DNA of 64,000 nt from Nemania diffusa (taxonomy: Eukaryota; Ascomycota; Sordariomycetes; Xylariales; Xylariaceae): assembly GCA_038501195.1 (NCBI GenBank), contig JBBPUQ010000002.1, positions 4,318,501 to 4,382,500 on the forward strand, given 5' to 3'. A model generated the notes under the pieces. That model had not been told where the DNA came from. It saw only the letters and a list, made by a program, of their open reading frames with translations, and did not search any database. Below are positions 23,074 through 33,600 of the stretch, piece by piece. The translations under genes and the position numbers were made by a program. Numbering within the stretch: position 1 is the stretch's first letter; every line of letters starts with the position of its first letter.

Positions 23074-25852
23074 ATGGACCACCAGGAGTCATCTCCACTT
23101 CGCCAACGTCAGCACGTGCCTCACCACCGTCACCAGCATCGCCATCGTCACCGCCACAATAATGACGCCGCCGCTCAGACGGCCAATTGCAAATCTGCTT
23201 TGGGTTTGGGAAGGTTGAGCCGAGAATCCCACGCGCCAGACAGCCATGTTGTTGTGGAGAGCTGGCTAGAGAAAGTGACAGCTCCTGTTCCCACCGCACA
23301 GATGGGATTGCGGGAATCTCGAAACCAGAAACTCCACTACAGAAAACGGCCACGTTCCAAAGATAGACATGCCTCTCCTTGCCGCCCACATGTTAAGCGC
23401 GTAGATCCCTTGTGGAGGCCGCAGCACATCCCTCCCGCTCAGGGTTCCTCCCCTCGTCTTCCATTAATACCGATGAGAAACCCGAAGCGGTATAGACGAG
23501 ACAGCGAAGATAGCTCGCTGATCAGCGATTTAACCCCTCGTCGAAAGTCTCGAGGACGCAGCTACACAAAGCCCGCATCGGGACATGGGGAGGACTCCCA
23601 CTATAAACCCCTGGATGAAGCCGAGGTGGGCGCCGCAGACGCTTTGTCATCGACGTCCCACGTAGATGTAGTTCGGCCCTTCGAGAAGCGGCGCAGATAC
23701 AAGACCAGGGTAGATAAGTACGACATCAAGAAATCAGGGGGGCGTAGGAAAAGCGAGAAAATACCGGAGCAAGACGAGGATCGACCAAAAAAATCTAAGT
23801 CGGGGAAAAGAAGGCACATAGCCACCGGTAAGCATGTAATGAACAACTTCACTTCTGAAGCTGTTCTCAACAATCGAATTACAGTGTGTGCCCCTAGCAT
23901 TGAAGTACTAACTGCCTTTTCTGACTGATGTTAAGGTCCAACCTAATCTAAAGCCTGGCCTTTTCAACAACAAGCGTGTGTCAAAGAAGGCCCCTAGTAA
24001 GGATAGCCAGAACTTCATGTAGTAATTTGCTGATATACAACCCATAGTTACCGACCTCTCTTTCTCAGAGATGCCGTTGCCAACAAACCAAGAACGTGAT
24101 TCACAACGACAGAAGGGGTTGTCTAGCTCTCGGCTTAGGGAAGTTCAACGTGAGAGCCGAGAACTCGAACATATCTCTTCATTCTTCCTACCGATTTCCG
24201 CAGACGCGACATCGCGCAGAGAACGACCAGTTAAATCAAAGCGCAACGAAGAGGCCAGGTGTAAGAAAATGACTTCTAGAGACAAGGCGGCATCATTCAC
24301 AACACCATCCTCACCTACTGCCATAACTCAACCTTGCTCAATCCCTACTACCACACCCAGCAATCCTCATTGCCGGTCAGGATCTAGTAGAACAACAACT
24401 TATTTCACGTGGTCTAGCACCCAACACTCGCCTGAGGTTAGAAGTTCCCCGGTTGGTCCACAGACAAAGTCTACAGAGCCAATAAGATCCGCGACACCTG
24501 ATAACATACGAAAGGCTTTGGTTGCTACTGGGGTTTATAATATTTCAAAAGATCAGCATAGACATGACTTGAAAACACCTAACGAATCCTCATCAACGTG
24601 CAGTAATATAGTTGATCATGTAGACACATACGAAGAGGGAACATCAACCGTAGACCAGGAGTCGAAGATCAAATCAAAATGCTATAATGATACAACAAGT
24701 ACTGTGGCACCACTTGCTCGCCTGGAAGCACGGTGGAACACAATACTTCCTCCGGAATGGAGACTACGCAGATCGGAGGAGGATGAGATATCCTCAATAG
24801 GCGAGCAACGACAGGAAACGATCCTAGATATACCAGCACGCGTGAGCTCTCCTAGTCGCCAGGGAGTAGTACAAGAAGTTCGAATTAAACCGACACGAGA
24901 GTACCATCGAGCTCAACACGCTTGTTGTCATAGAGCTCAGGATTTTGATCCTAATTTGCAACCCACGGCTCAAAACTACGTACCAGTCGCTCCAGAACCA
25001 AACAGGGCCGTAGACCAAACTACACCCGACGTTCAAGATCGGGGTACAATTTCTTCCAGAGATGCAATGCCACCTCCTCCACTCCCTACCCCTCGACCCA
25101 ATTCCTTGCACTTGAACAGCAACAGGTCGGGAGGTAATCCTAGCTCTTCGATACATCTTGGAGCAACCAGGCCACTTGAGACTCATACCCAAGTTCCCAA
25201 TTGTGACCACCCACAAGTAATGGATACATGCAAAGCGACAGGTCAGCCATGTGAAATGAGTAGAAACCCAGAGAAAATGACCCCAACCCTCAACTCAACT
25301 TCCTGGATATCCCAGGCGATAACTTCTAGTATCGCCAACTATGAAAGAGACAAAACGCTATCTCGACTAAGTATGAGGTCACCAATATATGCAACTCGGA
25401 GCAGAGAAAATACCCCTCAAGGGGCCGTGTGTCCCACCCCGCCTCCCGCCGCTCCTACGAGGGAGAGTATGGCTGATTTCATTGCAAGAATCGAAAGTGA
25501 GCTCGAGGAGCCGACATCTCTTAATGAACCTTACAATCCGGAATCAATGACTGGGTATCAGGGATTATACGTGGATCCAATAATGAGCACCTACAATACC
25601 TATGATCGACAGGTAATCACGCCCGATGGACTGCGGACAGACCGTCGTTACCTTCCGAGCGATATAACAGATCCTATATTCAAAGAGGCCTTTGAGACAG
25701 GTCAGAGTTTCGATGGGGGCGAAGTACCAGCATTGTCTTCTATATGTAGACACGCATCCATACCACTGCCCACGGAGGCCCCAGAAGATAACATGGATGA
25801 GTTCCTAGAGATGTCAAAATTTTGGCGACCTAATCGATTCTCACACTTCTAA
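23074..25852 (+). CDS. Uncharacterised basic, disordered fungal protein (891 residues)
   Basis: Three exons: 23074-23883, 23936-23996 and 24048-25852. Introns are 52 and 51 nt; the first has a clear ACTAAC branch point. The N-terminus is His/Arg-rich (HHRHQHRHRHRH). A basic block follows (FEKRRRYKTRVDKYD, about residue 210). Splicing joins NNRIT to VQPNLKPGLFNNKR and then ITDLSFSEMPLP, short blocks that I recall as conserved in filamentous-fungal orthologues. Further conserved-looking patches are SRLREVQRESRELEHISSFF (about 315), KALVATGVYNI (about 445), RWNTILPPEWR (about 520) and a C-terminal KFWRPNRF. The rest is Ser/Thr/Pro-rich and probably unstructured. I recognise no catalytic domain. 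It could be a nuclear scaffold, but that is a guess. Confidence 0.85.
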
Positions 25853-25893
25853 ATCCACATACATGACACTTTAGATACTCTTGTTTGTCAGTG

Positions 25894-25899
25894 AATAAA
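25894..25899 (+). terminator. Polyadenylation signal AATAAA
   Basis: It lies 42 bp after the stop of the 891-residue protein, inside the 91-bp gap to the convergent lyase gene. The 3' ends of the two transcripts therefore almost certainly overlap. Confidence 0.55.
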
Positions 25900-25943
25900 T
25901 AATATTCGAAGCTTTGATGCCTTTTAAACGTAGGTGATCTACT

Positions 25944-27042
25944 CTATTCCGGCTCTTGATCTTTCCATCTACTCTTCACCATTTCAACGTCTATTTCGCA
26001 ACTCTCCGCTTTAGAAACAATAGCCTTGGCTTTGCCTACGACAGGTGCATCGATCATGGCGCCGTCAAGCTTCCAAGCACCTCTACCTACACTTGCAGCC
26101 TTCTCGTCGGCAATCACAATACGCACTGCCCACTCGACCTCCTTTTCGCTAGGGGCGAACAAGCGGTGTACCGTCTCGACCTGCGAGGGATGGATACATT
26201 GCTTGCCGTTGAAACCCATAGCCTTGCCACCTCGACACTCTTCCTCCAGACGGGCGATGCCCTCTTCACCAACGTATGATGTACATACGAGATCGATTAT
26301 ACTAGGCAGTCCGGCGGCGCGGGCGGCGGTCGCTATCGCGGAGCGCGCGTACAGAAACTCGGAGAGCGACGGCGTCCGCGTCAGAGACATGTCTAGTGCA
26401 AAATCCTCAGCGGCGAAGATCAAGCCCGTGAGGTAGGGCGAGGCAGCGCATATGGAGGCCAAATCCATGACTGCGCGCGCGGACTCAATCAGGGCTATCA
26501 GCTTTATCGGGTTCGTAGAGGACGACGAGGCGGCATGCCGTTCCGGCGCTAGGTGGCGCAGCGCGTCGGTGACGAAGGTCAGGTCGCTCGCGCTGTTCAC
26601 CTTGGGCACGACGAGGGCGTCGACGTGGGGCAGGCTCGCGAACGCGGTGAGGTCGGCGAGCGCGAAGGGCGTCGAGACGGCGTTCACGCGCACGGCGAGC
26701 TCGCGGATCCCCGGCGGCCGCTCCGACAGGCGCGACAGGTGCGCCGCGAGGGCCGCGCGCGCGGACGGCTTCGCGGACGGCGTCACCGAGTCCTCGAGGT
26801 CGTAGGTCACGTTGTCGCTCGCGAGGCCCAGGGACTTCGCCAGCATCCGCGGCGAGGAGGCCGGCACTGCATTGCGTTGCCGCGTCAGCTAGCCCTGGCC
26901 TAGTTGTTGGTGGTGGTGTAATAAGAGGCGGGATTGGCTGGATGGGTTATGGAGGCCAATTGAGACGCTTCGTGGACGGACTAGCAGCGTACATACCATA
27001 GAGCATGGCTCGCCTTAGTATGGCACTCGAGCTGGCTGCCAT
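25944..27042 (-). CDS. HpcH/HpaI aldolase / CitE-like lyase (citramalyl-CoA lyase type)
   Basis: Two exons (27042-26997 and 26866-25944) give 322 residues. The 130-nt intron splits the Val codon of MLYVPASSPRMLAKS, the conserved N-terminal strand of CitE-like enzymes, which fixes the start at MAASSSAILRRA. Later motifs are TYDLEDSVTP (acidic metal-binding region), ELAVRVN (substrate Arg), DALVVPKV, IALIESARAV, GLIFAAEDFALDM (metal-binding Asp/Glu) and AMGFNGKQCIHPSQVE near the C-terminus. The family cleaves acyl-CoA adducts such as citramalyl-CoA or malyl-CoA with Mg2+. The exact substrate is not readable from sequence. The 5' 450 bases of exon 2 are much richer in G+C than the 3' part. The gene is convergent with its left neighbour, 91 bp apart. 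Confidence 0.93.
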
Positions 27043-30000
27043 CGTGGAGTCTATGTCATGGGCGAGCTCGTAAGCTTGCTTACTTATATAAGTATAGGTG
27101 GGTAGTTAGGTAAGGTGAAGCTACCCCACGATTAGAGGTATTGTGCTATGCTCGGCAGTGTCGTCATTCCTGCTTTGAGCTAGAGCCGAGGCCTAGGGAG
27201 GGCCAGCCGCTGCTTGCTTCGTGTAAGTGCCGGCCAATAAACAGGTATCAGTATTGCTTTTTTGGAACCTTATTTTGCGATCTTAGTTGGTTTGCTATTG
27301 CCTTACTTTTCCTTTCAGAGGCTACGTTTGAATTCTCTTTAAAAAACGCCTAGTCATTAAAAACATGTCTAGTTACCTAGATATTGTGCTTCACTTACGA
27401 ATGCCAAGACAAAAATTGAGTCAATGAGGTATTGATACACTCACTACGTATAGGCTCCTTGCAGAACCCTCGGACGGAATCAGTTCAGCAACTCTCAGAT
27501 TTCTGCAAGCTAATGCCGGCATTTCGAAGCGATGAGACTATAATAGGCTCTAAATATCTGTCAGCAGCTTAAGCAGGGCAGTGAGAGAATCATATATTGA
27601 ACCCCTTAAAACTAATTTTTGTACGCCCAATAATCCATTATTATCAAGCTATGCTGCCCAGCGCTAGGACTCCCAATCTCCGTTTGACCTCGAAGTGAGT
27701 GTTAGGTTTCAGTGTCTTTAGCACCTAAATACCGTGGTATTCAGAAAATGCCATCGCGGATTATCTCTGAGCTTGCAACGGACCAATTTTGCCTGATGAT
27801 GTTGCGACTGTTGACGCGGCGGTAGACCACGGTAAATGGAGCGCGTACCTGTTGGGTTTCACAAGGTATAAGAGGTGCCATGTGCCGATGATGATCTCGC
27901 ATACGGGATAATTGATATGGCGATCGGGGTTAGGATCGAAGGACTACTCTTTATTAAGCCGTAAGTGTTTTCTGTATATAGAACCGCCTGTTTTACAAAG
28001 CACCATCCGAAAACAAAGATTCGAAGTCAGTCTCAATATTATTTTAGACCCAGTATTGCCGAGTATACAGACGTACCGTGTACAGCAGCCACCCCTACTC
28101 CTTCTTCGATCTTTCAAATAAACACATAACGCCTCTATTAATAAGCATATACTCTAAGCCTTCAACCTATTCACGCATAGTAAGTAGTCGATCCCCATAG
28201 AGCGTCCAGGATTAGCTCACGTAGAGCCAGAGCTAACTACATGCCAGCCCGTCTTGCTTGTTACCTTATATATAGCTCTCATAGCTGGAAACTGATAACG
28301 TAGTAAGGTGTGTCTACTTGATCTTAAGTTAGCTTAGGCGACTCACCCCGACTTTCCTCTTATACTCAGATAGGGTCAAGGTTTTAGTTAGAAAAATGCC
28401 GTACTATCCTTACGTCTTAATCACCATAGACAGGATCAAATCCTACCAGCCAACTAGGGCATGATATTTGGGGCTAACGACCTTTTCGAAGTAGTGATAC
28501 TGAAGATAGGAAGTCGGACCGTGCATCGCCTATGGCCCGTACAACCGCTAGAGAGCTCATGGTCCGATGAGTCTGTGCGGATAACTTGAGTCGTTATCGA
28601 AAAGTCGAGGGAGCCATCTCAATACCTTACAGGTGAACAACACCGCCTGCTCCACGGAACCGCAAAGGAAACCTCGTCTGGACCCCAACGACCGAGCACA
28701 TCAAACCGTCGAATACACAACCTAAGTTATGACGCCGAAATATCGTTGTTTTCGCTAACATTCACCAAAATAGGATTTCAGAGCACTTCGGAAGAAAGTC
28801 CGAGTCAACCATTGTTGTCTAATTCCTTAGGCCGGAGGTGACGAAGTTGGAGAAGAAGATCGGTAACGACCCAGAACCGAGACGATTGAGGCAGGAGACG
28901 GTCGTAACTAAGATGACGGAATAGTGCCTTATGATGGCAAGGTAGTTACAGCAGGAACCGCGCGTCGATGGAGACTTGGAATCTAAAAATATGCGTTTTT
29001 CTGGTTCAAAGCACACTACTAACCGTAGCACATTCGGGTTATACCTGTTATTTAGAGCTGCAACCGAGTTGCACAGTCCTCGAAAGACCCCTCTAGGCCT
29101 ATCCACAGTGGCCTGGAACTATCATCACGCCTCCGAAGTCCTAGTTCTCTACATAGGCCTTGTAAGCTATTCTATCATGAAAGATTGCATCATGTTGATA
29201 CGCAGACCAGACAATGCCGCCGGCGAGCTCGATCAACTGAAACCCAATATGTTGCCGATACTAACCTTAGGATCCCACGCTGCTATCCCTAGCACCATCA
29301 TGTGCCGCAAACTGGCGGATGAATCACATCAGGCTAGAAAGGTGTTGGCGAAGCCCGATTATTCAGTCATATTCGGCATCTCGGCCGAGCGTGTACATTA
29401 CATCGCGAAGTGGTTTTAACCCGTTCAAGGTAACGCACTGTTACGAAATACTGCGTTCACGGTTCGCCATCAATGGAATGATGGTAGCTGGGCTCTTCTA
29501 GACAAGCAATGGCGGAAGTCTGGGCTTGAACAGGCTCGCATATGACGATGCCAAAAATAGAGCCTTCGCGAGGAACGCCGTCGTCGTTGACGCATGCCTG
29601 CGGAGCCTGGCTGTCTCAGCACCCACGATGGCCGTATTATCGGCGGTTCTATACCGGCACAAGTCATAAGTTAACATGCGTGTTCCCTATTTAATCACTA
29701 TCACTTGGCGTGGAACAGGTGATTGGGATGCTGGAGTGAACGAAATAGTGTCATTTATGGTTCGCTAAGAGACTCGACCCGGGTAAATGGCCCCGGATAT
29801 TTAGATGATACGGCCCAATCCTGACCAAACTTCATATATCGAAATTGCATCTAGATGAACTTCCGAGCTTTGTTTGCAGGTCGCTTATCCTGTTCTAGAT
29901 CCTTATCTTCCTTAGATATGGTGGCGACAACGAGAGTCAGCTCTATAAATATAGAGGTGATCGACAGTGACGAGGGGACGGTTTTCTCAGGAACAGGAGC

Positions 30001-30060
30001 AAGACAACAATATATCCGCCATTAATAACCAACCTTAATCGCACCGCCGATACAGACATC
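27043..30060. other. Gene-poor stretch (3.0 kb) with an unexplained open frame
   Basis: No confident gene. A 147-codon plus-strand frame at 28976-29419 shows no motif that I recognise, and its flanks carry interrupted frames that could be decayed coding sequence. The right end contains the presumed promoter of the secreted-precursor gene. Confidence 0.5.
29944..29951 (+). promoter_or_regulatory. TATA-box-like element TATAAATA
   Basis: It lies 110-117 bp upstream of the ATG at 30061. This position is compatible with a strongly expressed, short-leader gene for the secreted precursor. Confidence 0.5.
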
Positions 30061-30690
30061 ATGCACGGAGCAGTCCTCGCCTCTCTTGCCCTTGTGGCAC
30101 TTGTTCGCGCGGCCCCTATCACGGAGCCTACGAAGACGACGGAGATCTCAGCAGGAGACGCGGCGGCTGATATAATCATTCCCAAGCCCACGTTCATTCT
30201 CCTACCTCCCATTACCGGCCCCATCAAGCCGTCAGACAAGCGAGACGTGGTGAAGGAGCGTCAGTTTACCTGGACCGACCCGTCCACATGGTGGGGAGTT
30301 GGCGGCGAGCAGCCCCCGGCGCCGTCGCCCTCGGGTGAGACGACCATCGGAACGCCGATCTCGGGCGGACTAAACCCGTCGAACAAGCGCCAGATCATCT
30401 CGAGCCCGGACCCAGTCAAGGCTAGGATCACGGCGCTGGAGGTCGAGTATGAGGCACTCCTACAGACATTCGGCACCACTGGACCCAAGCCCATCCAGAA
30501 CCGCCTTAAGGCCATCAAGGATGAGCTCCTCTACAAGTACGGCATTACCATCATCCAATCCCCTGACGGCACCATCACTACGTTTACCCCGGGCAAGCGA
30601 GACTTCACTTTCCCCGGCGGGCCCCTTCCTGGCGGCCCTCTAATCCCCGAAATCCCTCTCCCGGGTGGCCCAATGGAGCCAAGCAACTAA
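30061..30690 (+). CDS. Secreted precursor with Lys-Arg (Kex2-type) processing sites
   Basis: A single exon of 209 residues. Residues 1-18 form a signal peptide (MHGAVLASLALVALVRAA) with likely cleavage before Pro19. Three Lys-Arg pairs follow at 60-61, 109-110 and 179-180, the type cut by the Golgi protease Kex2. Each closes a similar segment: ITGPIKPSD-KR, ISGGLNPSN-KR and FTPG-KR. The C-terminus ends as LPGGPMEPSN, so the PSN/PSD ending recurs without KR at the stop. Predicted products are 62-108 (starts DVVKERQFTWTDPSTWW), 111-178 (starts with Gln, with an amphipathic helical centre) and 181-209, a Gly/Pro-rich 29-mer. Apart from the signal there is no membrane segment and no cysteine. Function is unknown: cell-wall or hydrophobin-like repeat protein, signalling peptide or effector are all possible. 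Confidence 0.82.
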   Translation: MHGAVLASLALVALVRAAPITEPTKTTEISAGDAAADIIIPKPTFILLPPITGPIKPSDKRDVVKERQFTWTDPSTWWGVGGEQPPAPSPSGETTIGTPISGGLNPSNKRQIISSPDPVKARITALEVEYEALLQTFGTTGPKPIQNRLKAIKDELLYKYGITIIQSPDGTITTFTPGKRDFTFPGGPLPGGPLIPEIPLPGGPMEPSN

Positions 30691-33600
30691 GGCCTCGCCT
30701 CATGGGCACACCAACCATCCCACGTCAGGAGGGGGTGTCAGCGGAGGGTTTGGGCGGACGGAAGTATGAGCGGGCGAGGAAAAGTTTGATGACTCGCATG
30801 GAGTCAGTGATATCCCTAGGTTTCTGCTATCTCTCTACGGCTTTTGAAAAACCCGTGTTGGCTTGTCATAAGATGCTATAGTGTCTGTTAGGCCTTCGTT
30901 TTCGAATTAAAGCGATAGAGTGGGTTTTCTTTTTCACATGATGAGAACCATTTTTCTTCACTTGTGACACACAACTCGTAATCAGGGCCAAAAAGCCCAA
31001 TACTCCTTCTCGCAGGTTCACATTCACGCCGCGTGCTAGATAGTGACTTTGATAGCTAATACTAAGTATGTATGCTGAAACCCTCACGTAACTAGAGACA
31101 AATACCGATGACTTGCTATTACGTGCTGTCTTCTTATGGCGGAAGCTAAAGTAGTGGAATAGCCCAGAAGACCAGTCACGCCACGGATAGGCAGCATATC
31201 GCATCAGACTTCATACGCCAGGTGCTGGAGATGGCGGCAGGCCTTTGCCGGAGCACACAACTACGCATAGTTTGTGGCTACACGTCAGCTGGCTCTGTGT
31301 GTATTGCGGCGCAGCGGGTCTCACGAGTCAGAACAGCGGACGACGGCGCCATCGAGAGCGCGTATTTTGCCGGCGGCCGCCACGACTTTCTCACGCCACC
31401 AAGCCCAGTTATCTTCCACTCTCTACCTACATAGACTCGACGCGTACGTAGATAGTTTGTGGCGCCAGGCTCGGAACGACGGATATTTCATCGTCACCGT
31501 GCGCCCCGTAACATTAGCTAGGTGTAAGGTGAGTATAGATATACGGCCAAGGTCTAGGTAGCTTAGCTTAAGCTAGCTAGCTACCCATAAAAAGACAACC
31601 GGTCTGGCCTTCGTGGCGCTCGGTCCAATTCTAAATCACGATCTCCCTAATATTGCCCGAAAAACCCTCTCACGGTGAAGGGCCTAGAGATGGCCGTACG
31701 AGTCATACCTGTCAGGGATAAGCCTCATCTTCCCTCAAAACGGGCCGTGCCATCTGGCTATCGGGTTTTCGTGCTCGCGGTTATTAAGTTCCCACTTGGC
31801 CTATGGATAGTGTGGTGTAGCGCAGGTAGTGAATCGATGAGAGGCCATTGAACACCTATGGGCTGCTCTGCTGGCGGCGGCGGCTGGTAACGATTCGTGA
31901 GACATCGTACAGTGAGTGAGTGAGCTTGCTTATTAGGCTCTAGTCAGAGTTTAGTGGTCTGATGGCCCGTAGCTTTGCTAAGCTGGTGCCTATCAATCCA
32001 AATTGCCACATATTAACCATGGTCATTAATGTAGGTCACGAGAATGAGAGGGGTTTAATTTTTCGATGAAATTTAGGGGGGGAAACCGACGACGTGTTAA
32101 CATGACACATCGACAGGATTTCGTGGAAGGCTTGATGTGGTGCAAAGGAGGCTCACGTTATTGTGAAGCTGCTGGGGATGTAAGAAGAAGAGACAGGCCT
32201 CGGGGAATTGCTTACCAGAGCCCCTGGCATTACTGTTGGTAGGTAGTCCGCGCAACACAGCGCATTCAGGCGGGCGCCTGAGGCTGAGACTCGGTTCCTC
32301 ATCCGGATCAGACGGATGACTTGGTACACACTCATAACACTAGAGACGATTTAAAAGAACACCATACTGTATAGTGCCTACGCAGTACATACAACACTGC
32401 ATCTACCCACATAGTAGGCCTGCTATAGTAGTATCTAGGATATAATAATAGAACAAAAGGGGATGAACCTGACCTACATACAGTAGGAATTTGATCCCTA
32501 GGTGTCACTAACAGGCATTAGAGAAGCTGCCTACCTTCTACATTTGGAGTCTAAGTTCTGAGTCTCAACCTTGCATTTGCATAATCGATCACCGATCAAA
32601 TTCAGCATGTTCTACACCGACGTTACAATATCATATGCCTGCCCATAGAATAGAGTCATCACTGGATAGAAACGTTCGGCCGTTATACTACGTAAGTACA
32701 TGTGGATAGAAGGCTGAGACGACTCATCTTAGCCCTTCCACATGGTAACCTTACACGAGCAAGGAATGCCGCCGAGAAAATAATAGGCAAGTGTTTTATG
32801 CCTCGTCTATTATCGCCTACCTACAGTGCAGAGTACAAGTAATTAATTATACCACATTTTCGATGACGCGTTAGACTACAAGGCGCCACATGTACCGCCA
32901 TGCGAACGCGTAACATGGTAGCGCAGAAGGAACAGTATTCCATCACATTTTCACTACTTGTACATCGGGGAAATTAATTTGATACGAAATCCCATAGGGC
33001 AGCCAGAACCATGCAAGCTCGTGGCCTGGATGGACTACTGCGTGACAGACAGAACAGTCTTACCTATCTATCCCTATGTATTCACCTACGCTTATGTTAT
33101 GACTTACTTACTTCAATGGCTAGGGGGCCAAGAGTTGTTGAACTATGCCAAAGCTTTGGAACTCCTGCCACGTAAGATGTAGATAAGTCAGAAACAACTG
33201 TTTCGTTTGCTTCTTTCGATGACAACAAAACGGCAGAAATTTGGAGTTTCTACCTGAAAGTGCAAAGACGCTTACCGAGGGGAGGAAATACACGCACTCG
33301 ACCCCCAATTTCGTCCTATCGTATCCCGTTGTGACTCCGGGTGACTGGCGTAATATCTGAACTATTGCCCTGCTTACCGCTCTTCTGATGGCAGCAAAAC
33401 TTTCAATAGAGACAACAGAGATTGACCAACTCATACGTAGTCCAACATTTATGCGAAATAACTGGATAGAAAGTGCCTCAAGTGGCTATTAGGCCGGAGG
33501 ATCAACAACACTGGACCTACAGTAGTCTAGTGTAGATATCGTAACCCCGATTTTTAGCGTTCAAGCTCCCCCCATCGAACCTAAAAAGTGGAAGAGGATT

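Noticed and set aside
28560..28615. Hammerhead-ribozyme-like string (CCGATGAGTC ... CGAAAAGTC)
   Set aside because: The invariant CUGANGA core has C instead of U, and the bases between the two parts do not form stem II. Probably chance.
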